From: Agrobacterium tumefaciens
Lineage (GTDB): Bacteria > Pseudomonadota > Alphaproteobacteria > Rhizobiales > Rhizobiaceae
Assembly: GCF_000834635.1 (NCBI RefSeq)
Contig: NZ_JXQV01000051.1
Coordinates: 1-64,000 of the forward strand
DNA length: 64,000 nt
Direction: 5' to 3'
The position numbers were made by a program, and so were the translations under genes. This document shows, in pieces, positions 19,903-31,793 of the stretch. Every line of letters begins with the position of its first letter. Position 1 is the first letter of the stretch. The notes beneath the pieces were generated by a model. That model searched no databases, had not been told where the DNA came from, and saw only the letters and a list, made by a program, of their open reading frames with translations.

Positions 19903-20283
19903 ATGGATATGCGTACACCTCTCAACAAGGTTCGCGGCCTCGGCTCTGCCAAGGAAGGCACCGAGCATTTCTGGCGTCAGCGCGTGACGGCAGTTGCCAA
20001 CGTTCCCTTGATGATCTTCTTCGTCGTGTTTCTCGTCATGTATGGCGGCGCACCCTATGAAGAGGTCGTCGCGGCCCTGTCGAATCCGCTTGTTGGCGTG
20101 ATCATGGCTCTTGTCGTCGTCTCCGGCATTATCCACATGAAGCTGGGCATGCAGGTCATCATTGAAGACTATGTGCACGCGGAAATGATTAAGCTGGGTC
20201 TTTTGATGCTCAACACCTTTTTCTCGGTGATCATGGCCGGCCTCTGTCTCTTCGCCGTTCTGAAAATCGCATTCGCAGGATAA
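19903..20283 (+). CDS. sdhD: Succinate dehydrogenase hydrophobic membrane anchor subunit
   Basis: 126 residues beginning [24 protein letters not shown], typical of alphaproteobacterial SdhD, with three hydrophobic spans near 34-54, 62-85 and 97-124. [15 protein letters not shown] carries the histidine region close to haem and quinone. It starts 12 nt after sdhC and ends 5 nt before sdhA. Confidence 0.93.
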   Translation: MDMRTPLNKVRGLGSAKEGTEHFWRQRVTAVANVPLMIFFVVFLVMYGGAPYEEVVAALSNPLVGVIMALVVVSGIIHMKLGMQVIIEDYVHAEMIKLGLLMLNTFFSVIMAGLCLFAVLKIAFAG

Positions 20284-20288
20284 CCGTC

Positions 20289-22133
20289 ATGGCATCGATC
20301 AGTTCACCTTCTCAGAACGGCAAGGCCTATACCTACGTCGACCATTCCTATGATGTGATCGTCGTGGGCGCTGGCGGTGCCGGTCTTCGCGCGACACTCG
20401 GCATGGCCGAGCAGGGCTTCAAGACAGCCTGCATCACCAAGGTCTTCCCGACCCGTTCCCACACTGTTGCGGCGCAGGGCGGCATTGCCGCATCGCTCAA
20501 CAACATGACGCCAGACAGCTGGCAGTGGCACCTTTACGATACCGTCAAGGGTTCCGACTGGCTGGGCGACGTGGACGCCATGCAGTACCTTGCCATGGAA
20601 GCTCCGAAGGCTGTCTATGAGCTTGAGCATTACGGCGTGCCGTTCTCGCGTAACGCCGAAGGCAAGATTTACCAGCGCCCATTCGGCGGCCACATGCAGA
20701 ATTACGGCGAAGGCCCGCCAGTTCAGCGCACATGCGCTGCTGCCGACCGTACCGGCCACGCCATTCTGCACACGCTTTATGGCCAGTCGCTGCGCCACAA
20801 TGCTGAATTCTTCATCGAATATTTCGCGCTCGACCTCATCATGTCCGAGGATGGCAGCCGCTGCACAGGCGTTGTTGCCTGGAACCTCGATGACGGCACC
20901 ATCCACCGCTTCTCGGCCAAGATGGTAGTTCTGGCGACCGGCGGTTATGGTCGCGCCTACTTCTCTGCGACATCGGCTCACACCTGCACGGGTGATGGCG
21001 GCGGCATGATTGCCCGCGCCGGTCTGCCGCTTCAGGATATGGAGTTCGTTCAGTTCCACCCCACCGGTATTTACGGCGCTGGCTGTCTGATTACCGAGGG
21101 TGCACGCGGTGAGGGCGGATATCTCGTTAACTCCGAAGGCGAACGCTTCATGGAGCGCTACGCGCCATCCGCCAAGGATCTCGCATCGCGTGACGTTGTC
21201 TCGCGCTGCATGACCATGGAAATTCGTGAAGGACGTGGCGTTGGCAAGAACAAGGACCACATCTTCCTTCATCTCGATCACCTTGATCCAGCCATCCTGC
21301 ACGAGCGTCTTCCCGGCATTTCCGAAAGCGCCAAGATTTTCGCAGGCGTGGACGTGACGCGCGAGCCTATCCCGGTTCTGCCGACGGTTCACTACAATAT
21401 GGGCGGCATTCCGACCAACTATTGGGGTGAAGTGCTGAACGCCGACAGCGAAAATCCGGAACGCATCATCCCCGGCATCATGGCCGTGGGTGAAGCCGGT
21501 TGCGCATCCGTTCACGGTGCAAACCGTCTGGGCTCCAACTCGCTGATCGACCTTGTGGTGTTCGGTCGCGCTGCCGCCATTCGTGCAGCTGAAGTGATTG
21601 ACCGCGCAAGCGCCATTCCGTCGCTCAACGTTGCTGCCTGTGACAAGATCATGGAGCGCTTCGACCGTCTGCGCAATGCCAATGGTGGCACGCCAACCGC
21701 CGTGTTGCGTGACAAGATGCAGCGCGCCATGCAGGACGACGCTGCTGTGTTCCGCACACAGGAATCCCTGGAAAGCGGTTGCAAGCGCCTTTCCGCCATC
21801 TGGAAAGAACTGCCGGACCTCAAGGTGACCGACCGCTCGATGGTGTGGAATTCCGATCTGGTTGAAACGCTCGAACTCGAAAACCTCATGGCAAACGCCA
21901 TCACCACGGTTTACGGCGCTGAAGCCCGTAAGGAAAGCCGTGGCAGCCATGCGCGTGAAGACTTCGTTGATGGTCCATTTGGTGGCCGGGACGACGTCAA
22001 CTGGCGCAAGCACACGCTGGCATGGGTCAATGCCGAAGGTGACGTGAAGCTGGACTACCGGCCGGTGCATACCGAACTGATTGCCGATGGCATCGATCTT
22101 CAGAAGATCGCGCCAAAAGCACGCGTCTACTGA
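20289..22133 (+). CDS. sdhA: Succinate dehydrogenase flavoprotein subunit
   Basis: Oxidises succinate to fumarate on a covalently bound FAD. 614 residues: Rossmann [19 protein letters not shown], flavinylated His58 in [11 protein letters not shown], the [21 protein letters not shown] catalytic segment containing the active Arg, and [22 protein letters not shown]. Normal length for the family. SdhE, the assembly factor for flavinylation, is not in the window. Confidence 0.98.
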   Translation: MASISSPSQNGKAYTYVDHSYDVIVVGAGGAGLRATLGMAEQGFKTACITKVFPTRSHTVAAQGGIAASLNNMTPDSWQWHLYDTVKGSDWLGDVDAMQYLAMEAPKAVYELEHYGVPFSRNAEGKIYQRPFGGHMQNYGEGPPVQRTCAAADRTGHAILHTLYGQSLRHNAEFFIEYFALDLIMSEDGSRCTGVVAWNLDDGTIHRFSAKMVVLATGGYGRAYFSATSAHTCTGDGGGMIARAGLPLQDMEFVQFHPTGIYGAGCLITEGARGEGGYLVNSEGERFMERYAPSAKDLASRDVVSRCMTMEIREGRGVGKNKDHIFLHLDHLDPAILHERLPGISESAKIFAGVDVTREPIPVLPTVHYNMGGIPTNYWGEVLNADSENPERIIPGIMAVGEAGCASVHGANRLGSNSLIDLVVFGRAAAIRAAEVIDRASAIPSLNVAACDKIMERFDRLRNANGGTPTAVLRDKMQRAMQDDAAVFRTQESLESGCKRLSAIWKELPDLKVTDRSMVWNSDLVETLELENLMANAITTVYGAEARKESRGSHAREDFVDGPFGGRDDVNWRKHTLAWVNAEGDVKLDYRPVHTELIADGIDLQKIAPKARVY

Positions 22134-22149
22134 TTGAGAGGAATTGGAC

Positions 22150-22929
22150 ATGGTTGAACTGACTCTCCCCAAGAACTCTCAGATGACCGAAGGCAAGGTC
22201 TGGCCCAAGCCGGCAGGCGCGAAGAACGTTCGCGAGTACCGCGTTTACCGCTGGAACCCTGACGATAACGCGAATCCACGCATCGATACCTATTACATCG
22301 ATGTGGACGATTGCGGCCCGATGGTTCTCGATGCGCTTTTGTACATCAAGAACAATATCGACCCGACCTTGGCGCTGCGTCGCTCCTGTCGCGAGGGCAT
22401 CTGCGGCTCCTGCGCCATGAACATCGACGGCACCAATACGCTGGCCTGCACCAAGGGCATGGATGACATTACGGGCACCGTTAAGGTTTACCCGCTGCCG
22501 CACATGCCCGTTGTGAAGGATCTCGTTCCTGATCTTTCCAACTTCTATGCGCAGCACCGTTCCATCGAGCCGTGGTTGAAGACGGTGTCTCCGACCCCTG
22601 CCAAGGAATGGAAGCAGAGCCATGACGACCGCCAGAAGCTGGACGGTCTTTACGAGTGCATTCTATGCGCCTGCTGCTCCGCCTCCTGTCCGAGCTACTG
22701 GTGGAATGGCGACCGTTACCTCGGCCCCGCCGTTCTGCTTCAGGCCTATCGCTGGTTGATTGACAGCCGCGACGAGGCAACAGGCGAGCGTCTGGACAAT
22801 CTTGAAGATCCGTTCCGCCTCTACCGTTGCCACACGATCATGAACTGCGCACAGGCTTGCCCGAAGGGCTTGAACCCTGCCAAGGCCATCGCCGAAATCA
22901 AGAAGATGATGGTCGAGCGCCGGGTCTGA
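22150..22929 (+). CDS. sdhB: Succinate dehydrogenase iron-sulfur subunit
   Basis: 259 residues from the ATG at 22150 (a TTG two codons earlier is also in frame). Carries electrons from FAD to quinone via three clusters: [2Fe-2S] ligands in [15 protein letters not shown] and the later Cys of LACTKG, then [15 protein letters not shown] and [17 protein letters not shown] for the [4Fe-4S] and [3Fe-4S] clusters. Last gene of the operon, followed by a hairpin terminator. Confidence 0.98.
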   Translation: MVELTLPKNSQMTEGKVWPKPAGAKNVREYRVYRWNPDDNANPRIDTYYIDVDDCGPMVLDALLYIKNNIDPTLALRRSCREGICGSCAMNIDGTNTLACTKGMDDITGTVKVYPLPHMPVVKDLVPDLSNFYAQHRSIEPWLKTVSPTPAKEWKQSHDDRQKLDGLYECILCACCSASCPSYWWNGDRYLGPAVLLQAYRWLIDSRDEATGERLDNLEDPFRLYRCHTIMNCAQACPKGLNPAKAIAEIKKMMVERRV

Positions 22930-22954
22930 CCGCGCAACATATTGAATACCCATC

Positions 22955-22985
22955 AACAGGCCGCGATTTCCAATCGCGGCCTGTT
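22955..22985 (+). terminator. Terminator of sdhCDAB
   Basis: AACAGGCCGCGATT pairs perfectly with AATCGCGGCCTGTT around a 3-nt loop, 25 bp past the sdhB stop. The following TTGAC is a short U-tract, so read-through is possible. Confidence 0.75.
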
Positions 22986-23134
22986 TGACAATCACAAGGC
23001 TGAAATTTTCCGTAAAAATTGAATGAAATTGCAATTTTTGCGGTACCAGCCCGTGCTGGATAATGTTTTGGTAATAATTCAGCCGTTTTGTGTAGACATG
23101 TACTTGCCGGACGACAGAGAATCGGGAGCTTGAG

Positions 23135-23668
23135 ATGCAATTCAGATATGTGGTGACGGGTCTTGCGGTCGTTATGAGCCTGGCCGGTTGCCAACGTACC
23201 TCCTATGATTACAACAGCAACAGCGGTGGAAGTGGCAATCCCGGCTATACGCCCCCGCTTCAGGCGCAGCCCGTGCCGTCGGTTCAGTCGGGCGCCTTGC
23301 CGCCTCCAGGTGGATCGACCCAGTTCCCAACGGCCCCTGCCAACTCGGCACCTGTTAATGTCGCATCGGCTTCGCCTGCGGCGGCAATGGATGTGACCAA
23401 GGAAGCCATGGTCGGCAACTGGCGTGTGTCCAATGGCGGGGCCACCTGCGACATGTTCCTGACGTTGACCAACCTGGGAAGCGGCTCGCGTGGCGGCACC
23501 CGCGGTTGCAGCGGCGAACTGTCCTCCATGGGATCATGGGAAGTGTCCAACAAGATGGTTCAGTTCAAGAACCGGGCAGGCGACACGATCGGCCGCGTCT
23601 ACAAGACTGGCGAAACCCGTTATGACGGCACGACGAACAGCGGTCAGCCGCTCAGCCTCAGCCGATAA
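23135..23668 (+). CDS. Omp19-like outer-membrane lipoprotein with AprI/Inh protease-inhibitor domain
   Basis: 177 residues. Lipoprotein signal peptide with lipobox SLAGC, Cys19 being the lipidated residue; then a Pro/Gly/Ser linker (residues 30-85); then a beta-barrel inhibitor domain, [20 protein letters not shown] to GQPLSLSR, with the two cysteines of the AprI/Inh fold (CDMF, GCSGEL). The layout and the ending [13 protein letters not shown] closely match Brucella Omp19, which inhibits host and other proteases. In a plant-associated or soil relative the target could be self or foreign proteases. Stands alone between sdhB and zapE. Confidence 0.87.
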   Translation: MQFRYVVTGLAVVMSLAGCQRTSYDYNSNSGGSGNPGYTPPLQAQPVPSVQSGALPPPGGSTQFPTAPANSAPVNVASASPAAAMDVTKEAMVGNWRVSNGGATCDMFLTLTNLGSGSRGGTRGCSGELSSMGSWEVSNKMVQFKNRAGDTIGRVYKTGETRYDGTTNSGQPLSLSR

Positions 23669-23713
23669 TTTGATCACGCGGATGCCGCTGGTGTCCGCGC
23701 ATGAGGCGCGTTG

Positions 23714-24892
23714 ATGAAGCCATTGCCCGATTACCATCACAGTGTCGTTGAGCAACTCAACGCATTGATCGCATCTGGTACCCTCAAAGCCGATACGGCA
23801 CAGATGGATGTGGCAACGCGGCTTGATCGCATTCTGACCGATCTTAAAATTCGCAAGCCTGCCAGGAAGAAAAGTGCTCTTGGCTGGCTGTTCGCCAAGA
23901 AGGCGGGCCCTGCCGCGTCGGTGAAAGGCCTTTACGTTCACGGCAGCGTTGGGCGTGGCAAGACCATGCTCATGGACATGTTCTTCCATCTGGCGCCGGT
24001 AGAAAAGAAACGACGCTGCCATTTTCATGAATTCATGGCCGACGTGCACAATCGTGTGCATGCCCACCGGCAGCAACTCAAAAATGGCGAGACGAAGCAG
24101 GCGGACCCTATTCCGCCCGTCGCTGCGCAATTGCTGGCTGAGGCGGAACTGCTGTGCTTTGACGAATTTTCCGTCACCGATATTACGGATGCGATGATTC
24201 TCGCGCGCCTGTTCACCGAGTTGTTCGCCAATGGCTGCACACTGGTGACGACATCCAACGTGTTGCCGGACAATCTTTACAAGGATGGGCTGAACCGCAG
24301 CCTGTTTCTGCCGTTCATCGATCTGTTGCAGCAACATGTCGAAGTGGTCACACTTGATAGCCCGACCGATTATCGGATGGAGAAGATCAAGAGCCTGCCC
24401 GTCTATGTCACGCCACTGGGGCCTGAGGCCGATCAGGCCATGGATGACGCCTGGGATCATCTGACCGAGGGGCATGTTACCTCTCCCACTGAGATCAAGG
24501 TGAAGGGCCGCTCCGTCCGCGTGCCAGCAGCTGCGGGCCGTGTTGCGCGGTTTTCCTTCTCGGATCTGTGCGAAAAGCCGCTCGGGGCGTCTGACTTTCT
24601 GGCGATTGCCCACCGCTTTGACACGGTTTTTCTCGATCACGTGCCCTTGCTCAGCGCCGACCGGCGCAACGAGACAAAGCGGTTCATCATCCTGATCGAC
24701 GCCTTCTACGATCGGACAGTGCGCCTGATCGCGTCTGCCGCTGCAATGCCTGAAGACTTGCTCGGCAAGCGCAAAGGCACCGAGGGTTTCGAATTTGACC
24801 GGACTGCTTCGCGCCTATTTGAGATGCGCAGCGCTGATTACCTTGCGCTGCACAATGAGAAACGCCAACAACATGACGATTTGGTAACATAA
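23714..24892 (+). CDS. zapE: Cell division protein ZapE / AFG1-like ATPase
   Basis: 392 residues. Walker A is GSVGRGKTMLMDMFF, Walker B is LLCFDEFSVTDITDAMI, with sensor LVTTSNVLPDNLYKDGLNRSLFLPFI; these define the AFG1 family. In E. coli ZapE acts at a late, constricting Z ring; the mitochondrial form handles respiratory-complex proteins. Start is the ATG after an in-frame TTG. The location just before mdh is conserved in alphaproteobacteria. Confidence 0.93.
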   Translation: MKPLPDYHHSVVEQLNALIASGTLKADTAQMDVATRLDRILTDLKIRKPARKKSALGWLFAKKAGPAASVKGLYVHGSVGRGKTMLMDMFFHLAPVEKKRRCHFHEFMADVHNRVHAHRQQLKNGETKQADPIPPVAAQLLAEAELLCFDEFSVTDITDAMILARLFTELFANGCTLVTTSNVLPDNLYKDGLNRSLFLPFIDLLQQHVEVVTLDSPTDYRMEKIKSLPVYVTPLGPEADQAMDDAWDHLTEGHVTSPTEIKVKGRSVRVPAAAGRVARFSFSDLCEKPLGASDFLAIAHRFDTVFLDHVPLLSADRRNETKRFIILIDAFYDRTVRLIASAAAMPEDLLGKRKGTEGFEFDRTASRLFEMRSADYLALHNEKRQQHDDLVT

Positions 24893-24896
24893 TTTC

Positions 24897-24910
24897 TTAC
24901 GTTTACGTAA
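24897..24910. promoter_or_regulatory. Near-palindromic operator candidate TTACGTTTACGTAA upstream of mdh
   Basis: Reverse complement of the 14-mer upstream of sdhC; flanks extend it to CTTACGTTTACGTAAG, symmetric except at the centre. It begins 5 bp after zapE and lies 146 bp before mdh, so it is well placed to control the mdh-suc operon. The cognate regulator is unknown to me. Confidence 0.6.
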
Positions 24911-24942
24911 GTTATTTATGATCTAAACGATTGAAAATGTTA

Positions 24943-26019
<1,077 letters not shown>

Positions 26020-26029
26020 GGGGCGGAAG

Positions 26030-26248
26030 TTGGCTCGAGCCGTTGGCGCAATAGGGAATATTCTCCTTTGGGCAGGAGTTTTGTTTATTGCGTTTGGCTG
26101 TGGGGCGGTTCTGTATTTCGAAGGGTTCGCGAAGCTCCAAGAGGTCATGAGTCCGTTTAATGTTTGGAACTGGATATCGGTGTGCGCGACTTTGGCCCCC
26201 GGCTTCTTGTTGATAAAATTAAGCGAAAAACTTCGAAGATCAGAGTAA
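26030..26248 (+). CDS. Small two-span membrane protein between mdh and sucC
   Basis: 72 residues with TTG start at 26030, preceded by GGGGCGGAAG. Hydrophobic spans at about 8-30 and 45-62 ([35 protein letters not shown]), a short loop [11 protein letters not shown], and a basic tail [11 protein letters not shown] do not recognise it. It lies 10 nt after mdh and 34 nt before sucC in the same direction. Positive-inside charge at the tail and tight spacing argue for a real gene; the TTG start and lack of a known family lower confidence. Confidence 0.55.
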   Translation: MARAVGAIGNILLWAGVLFIAFGCGAVLYFEGFAKLQEVMSPFNVWNWISVCATLAPGFLLIKLSEKLRRSE

Positions 26249-26282
26249 GTTAAACAAGTTTGCAGTTCAAAAGGAAGACTTT

Positions 26283-27478
<1,196 letters not shown>

Positions 27479-27479
<1 letters not shown>

Positions 27480-27682
27480 TGAATTCGGAGTCTTTCGGGT
27501 CCGCGTCGGCCATCATCCCTTTGCTGCTTATTATGGTCATCTACGTGATGTCCATAAGACGTTCGAAGAGGAACATGGGGGAAATGATGCGGATCAATGA
27601 GGCTTTGCTCAATGCAAATTTAGAGATGGTCAAACGGCTTCAGAACATTGAAGCTTTGCTCCAAAAAGATAGGCAAGATTGA
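27479..27682 (+). CDS. Small membrane-anchored coiled-coil protein between sucC and sucD
   Basis: 67 residues: a polar N-terminus, one hydrophobic span [15 protein letters not shown] (about 12-26), a basic [11 protein letters not shown] stretch, then an amphipathic helix [24 protein letters not shown] predicted to coil. Both ends are coupled: its ATG overlaps the sucC stop and its TGA overlaps the sucD ATG, each as TGATG. That makes translation of sucD likely to depend on ribosomes passing through it. No family is recognised. The tight coupling supports a real gene; its role is unknown. Confidence 0.65.
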
Positions 27683-28584
27683 TGTCGATTATCGTCAATA
27701 AAGACACCAAGATCCTCGTTCAGGGTCTGACCGGCAAGACCGGTAGCTTCCACACCGAACAGGCGCTTGCTTATTACGGCACGCAGATGGTCGGCGGTAT
27801 TCACCCGAAGAAGGGTGGCGAAACATGGACCGGTTCCAAGGGCGAAAGCCTGCCGATCTTTGCTTCCGTTGCTGATGCGAAGGAAAAGACCGGCGCTGAC
27901 GCATCGGTGATCTACGTGCCGCCAGCCGGCGCTGCAGATGCGATCATCGAAGCCATCGAAGCGGAAATTCCGTTCATCACCTGCATCACCGAAGGCATTC
28001 CGGTCATGGATATGGTCCGCGTCAAGGCTCGCCTCGACCGCTCCAAGTCGCGCCTGCTCGGCCCTAACTGCCCAGGCATCATGACACCGGAAGAATGCAA
28101 GATCGGCATCATGCCGGGCTCCATCTTCCGCAAGGGTTCGGTTGGTATCGTTTCGCGCTCCGGCACACTGACTTACGAAGCCGTGTTCCAGACATCGAAC
28201 GAAGGCTTGGGACAGACGACTGCTGTCGGCATCGGCGGCGACCCCGTGAAGGGCACCGAGTTCATCGACATCCTTGAAATGTTCCTCGCTGACGAAGCAA
28301 CACAGTCGATCATCATGATCGGCGAAATTGGTGGTGCTGCGGAAGAAGAAGCAGCGCAGTTCCTAATCGACGAAGCCAAGAAGGGCCGTAAGAAGCCAAT
28401 GGCAGGCTTCATCGCTGGTCGTACTGCACCAAAGGGCCGCACCATGGGCCACGCCGGTGCTGTCGTTTCCGGCGGCAAGGGTGACGCGGAATCCAAGATC
28501 GCTGCGATGGAAGCAGCTGGGATCAAGGTTTCGCCATCCCCAGCACGCCTTGGCAAGACACTGGTCGAAGTCCTCAAGGGCTGA
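27682..28584 (+). CDS. sucD: Succinyl-CoA synthetase alpha subunit
   Basis: 300 residues from [21 protein letters not shown]. CoA-binding Rossmann domain first, then the ligase domain; the phosphohistidine is in [18 protein letters not shown], and [20 protein letters not shown] is the family signature. The start overlaps the stop of the upstream small gene (TGATG). Spaced 157 bp from sucA by a region with a strong hairpin. Confidence 0.98.
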   Translation: MSIIVNKDTKILVQGLTGKTGSFHTEQALAYYGTQMVGGIHPKKGGETWTGSKGESLPIFASVADAKEKTGADASVIYVPPAGAADAIIEAIEAEIPFITCITEGIPVMDMVRVKARLDRSKSRLLGPNCPGIMTPEECKIGIMPGSIFRKGSVGIVSRSGTLTYEAVFQTSNEGLGQTTAVGIGGDPVKGTEFIDILEMFLADEATQSIIMIGEIGGAAEEEAAQFLIDEAKKGRKKPMAGFIAGRTAPKGRTMGHAGAVVSGGKGDAESKIAAMEAAGIKVSPSPARLGKTLVEVLKG

Positions 28585-28598
28585 GATATCACGAATTT

Positions 28599-28639
28599 GG
28601 CAGCGGGCAGGGGTCGTTAACGACAGCCTGCCCGCTGCC
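28599..28639 (+). other. Strong hairpin in the sucD-sucA gap
   Basis: GGCAGCGGGCAGG pairs perfectly with CCTGCCCGCTGCC; the loop contains its own palindrome GTCGTTAACGAC at 28613-28624. No U-tract follows, so it is not a simple terminator. It may act as an RNase barrier or processing stem that sets different levels of sucCD and sucAB mRNA, or as a weak attenuator. Confidence 0.6.
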
Positions 28640-28741
28640 GCAGGAAAGACTGGCGCGAAAGCGTCAGAGAAATAAAGCGGCAGGCCGAAAACGGTCATCA
28701 ACGGGATTGAGGAGGCGGGCGAATACGTCCGCGAAAACACC

Positions 28742-31738
28742 ATGGCAAGGCAAGACGCCAACGAGCAGTTTCAGATCACGTCGTTTCTAGACGGCGCGAA
28801 TGCAGCCTATATCGAGCAGCTCTACGCCCGGTACGAGGAAGATCCTTCCTCCGTTTCTCCAGAGTGGCAGAGCTTCTTCAAAGGGCTTTCCGACAATCCT
28901 GAAGATGTGAAGAGAGCCGCACAGGGTGCATCTTGGCAGCGCTCCAACTGGCCGATCGCCGCCAATGGCGAGCTGATTTCGGCGCTGGATGGCAACTGGG
29001 CCACCGTTGAAAAGGTTATCGAGAAGAAGGTTCAGGCCAAGGCGGAAGCCAAGAGCGCTGAAACCGGCAAGGGCGTGAGCGAAGCCGAGGTTCTGACAGC
29101 GACACGCGATAGCGTGCGGGCCATCATGATGATCCGTGCTTACCGCATGCGTGGCCACTTGCACGCCAAGCTCGACCCGCTCGGCATTGCCAGCGCCGTT
29201 GAAGATTATAACGAATTGTCTCCGAAGTCCTACGGCTTTGAAGAGAGCGATTACGACCGCAAGATTTTCATCGATAACGTTCTGGGTCTCGAATACGCGA
29301 CCGTTCGTGAGATGATCGAGATTCTTGAGCGCACCTATTGCTCGACGCTCGGTGTCGAATTCATGCATATTTCAAGCCCCGAAGAAAAGGGCTGGATTCA
29401 GGAACGCATCGAAGGCCCGGATAAAGGTGTTGCATTCACCGCCGAGGGCAAGAAGGCGATCCTGTCCAAGCTGGTTGAAGCCGAAGGCTACGAGCAGTTC
29501 CTCGATGTGCGCTTCAAGGGCACCAAGCGTTTCGGTCTCGATGGTGGCGAATCACTCATCCCGGCTCTGGAGCAGATCATCAAACGTGGTGGTCAGGATG
29601 GTCTTGAGGAAGTCGTGCTTGGCATGGCGCACCGTGGCCGCCTCAACGTTCTCACCAACGTCATGGGCAAGCCGCACCGCGCGGTGTTCCATGAATTCAA
29701 GGGTGGTTCGTTCAAGCCTGACGACGTCGAAGGTTCCGGTGACGTGAAGTACCACCTTGGTGCATCGTCGGACCGCGAGTTCGATGGCAACAAGGTTCAC
29801 CTGTCGCTGACGGCCAACCCGTCGCACCTTGAAATCGTCAACCCTGTTGTCATGGGCAAGGCACGCGCCAAGCAGGACCAGCTTGCCAAGGTGTGGGATG
29901 GCGACACCATTCCGTTATCCGAGCGTGCCAAGGTTCTGCCATTGCTGCTGCATGGCGATGCAGCCTTTGCAGGTCAGGGCGTCGTTGCCGAAATTCTTGG
30001 TCTGTCCGGCCTGCGCGGTCACCGCGTTGCTGGCACCATGCACTTCATCATCAACAACCAGATCGGCTTTACGACGAACCCCGGCTTCTCTCGGTCTTCG
30101 CCCTATCCGTCAGACGTTGCAAAGATGATCGAAGCTCCGATCTTCCACGTCAATGGTGACGATCCTGAAGCTGTGGTCTATGCGGCCAAGGTTGCAACCG
30201 AATACCGCATGAAGTTCCACAAGCCAGTCGTTATCGACATGTTCTGCTACCGCCGCTTCGGCCACAATGAAGGCGATGAGCCGTCCTTCACGCAGCCAAA
30301 GATGTACAAGGTTATTCGCGCCCACAAGACGGTTGCTAACCTCTACGCGGAGCGCCTAATTGCCGAAGGTCTGCTGACAGACGGTGAATTCGAAAAAATG
30401 AAGGCCGATTGGCGCGCCAATCTGGAGCAGGAATTCGAAGCAGGCCAGAGCTACAAGCCAAACAAGGCGGACTGGCTGGATGGTCAGTGGTCGGGTCTGC
30501 GCGCTGCTGACAACGCGGATGAGCAGCGCCGTGGCAAGACCGGCGCTCCGATGAAGCAATTGAAGGAAATCGGTCGCAAGCTGTCGACCATTCCGGAAGG
30601 TTTCAAGGCGCACAAGACCATTCAGCGCTTCATGGAAAACCGCGCTAACATGATTGAGACCGGTGAAGGTCTTGACTGGGCGATGGCTGAAGCCATGGCA
30701 TTCGGTTCGCTCGTGGTGGACGGACACAAGATCCGTTTGTCCGGTCAGGATTGCGAACGCGGCACCTTCTCGCAGCGTCACTCGGTTCTCTACGATCAAG
30801 AGAGCGAAGAGCGCTACATTCCGCTGGCAAACCTTGCGCCAACGCAGGCTCGCTACGAAGTCATCAACTCGATGCTGTCTGAAGAGGCCGTCCTTGGTTT
30901 CGAATACGGTTACTCGCTGGCCCGCCCGAATGCGCTGACGCTTTGGGAAGCCCAGTTCGGTGACTTCGCCAACGGTGCGCAGGTCGTGTTTGACCAGTTC
31001 ATCTCGTCCGGTGAACGCAAGTGGCTCCGCATGTCCGGTCTGGTCTGCCTTCTGCCGCATGGCTATGAAGGTCAGGGTCCGGAACACTCGTCTGCCCGTC
31101 TGGAACGCTGGTTGCAGATGTGCGCCGAAGACAACATGCAGGTCGCAAACGTGACCACGCCGTCCAACTACTTCCACATCCTGCGCCGTCAGGTGAAGCG
31201 CGACTTCCGCAAGCCGCTGATCCTGATGACGCCGAAGTCCCTGTTGCGCCACAAGCGTGCGACGTCTTCGCTGACGGAGCTGGCTGGCGAATCCTCGTTC
31301 CACCGCCTGCTGTGGGATGATGCTGAGGTCATCAAGGACGGTCCGATCAAGCTGCAGAAGGATTCCAAGATCCGTCGCGTCGTGCTTTGCACCGGTAAGG
31401 TCTATTACGACCTTCTGGAAGAGCGCGAGAAGCGTGGCATCGACGACATCTACCTGCTGCGTATCGAGCAACTCTATCCATTCCCGGCCAAGGCGCTCAT
31501 CAACGAGCTGTCCCGCTTCCGCAACGCCGAGATGGTCTGGTGCCAGGAAGAGCCGAAAAACATGGGTGCGTGGTCGTTCATCGACCCTTATCTGGAGTGG
31601 GTTCTCGCCCATATAGATGCCAAGTACCAGAAGGTCCGTTACACGGGTCGTCCGGCTGCTGCATCGCCAGCAACGGGCCTGATGTCCAAGCACCTCGCGC
31701 AGCTCGCGGCATTCCTAGAAGACGCGCTGGGAGAGTGA
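28742..31738 (+). CDS. sucA: 2-oxoglutarate dehydrogenase E1 component
   Basis: 998-residue thiamine-diphosphate enzyme that decarboxylates 2-oxoglutarate and passes the succinyl group to SucB. N-terminal SFLDGANAAYIEQLYARYEEDPSSV is the E1o signature; GMAHRGRLNVL and the GDAAFAGQGVVAE diphosphate-binding segment mark the cofactor site; QIGFTTNP and RRFGHNEGDEPSFTQP are conserved. The ATG has no close ribosome site; GAGGAGG is about 27 nt upstream and no nearer start codon exists in frame. Length is normal. Confidence 0.98.
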   Translation: MARQDANEQFQITSFLDGANAAYIEQLYARYEEDPSSVSPEWQSFFKGLSDNPEDVKRAAQGASWQRSNWPIAANGELISALDGNWATVEKVIEKKVQAKAEAKSAETGKGVSEAEVLTATRDSVRAIMMIRAYRMRGHLHAKLDPLGIASAVEDYNELSPKSYGFEESDYDRKIFIDNVLGLEYATVREMIEILERTYCSTLGVEFMHISSPEEKGWIQERIEGPDKGVAFTAEGKKAILSKLVEAEGYEQFLDVRFKGTKRFGLDGGESLIPALEQIIKRGGQDGLEEVVLGMAHRGRLNVLTNVMGKPHRAVFHEFKGGSFKPDDVEGSGDVKYHLGASSDREFDGNKVHLSLTANPSHLEIVNPVVMGKARAKQDQLAKVWDGDTIPLSERAKVLPLLLHGDAAFAGQGVVAEILGLSGLRGHRVAGTMHFIINNQIGFTTNPGFSRSSPYPSDVAKMIEAPIFHVNGDDPEAVVYAAKVATEYRMKFHKPVVIDMFCYRRFGHNEGDEPSFTQPKMYKVIRAHKTVANLYAERLIAEGLLTDGEFEKMKADWRANLEQEFEAGQSYKPNKADWLDGQWSGLRAADNADEQRRGKTGAPMKQLKEIGRKLSTIPEGFKAHKTIQRFMENRANMIETGEGLDWAMAEAMAFGSLVVDGHKIRLSGQDCERGTFSQRHSVLYDQESEERYIPLANLAPTQARYEVINSMLSEEAVLGFEYGYSLARPNALTLWEAQFGDFANGAQVVFDQFISSGERKWLRMSGLVCLLPHGYEGQGPEHSSARLERWLQMCAEDNMQVANVTTPSNYFHILRRQVKRDFRKPLILMTPKSLLRHKRATSSLTELAGESSFHRLLWDDAEVIKDGPIKLQKDSKIRRVVLCTGKVYYDLLEEREKRGIDDIYLLRIEQLYPFPAKALINELSRFRNAEMVWCQEEPKNMGAWSFIDPYLEWVLAHIDAKYQKVRYTGRPAAASPATGLMSKHLAQLAAFLEDALGE

Positions 31739-31793
31739 AAACTCTCCCGCCTGCACCCTTCACAACCGATATTTGATGAAACGGAACTAGATC

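Noticed and set aside
20304-22172. 622-codon open frame opposite sdhA
   Set aside because: Antisense shadow of a highly expressed, codon-biased gene; no ribosome site or recognisable motif.
30356-31693. 445-codon open frame opposite the end of sucA
   Set aside because: Antisense shadow; composition unlike a real protein.
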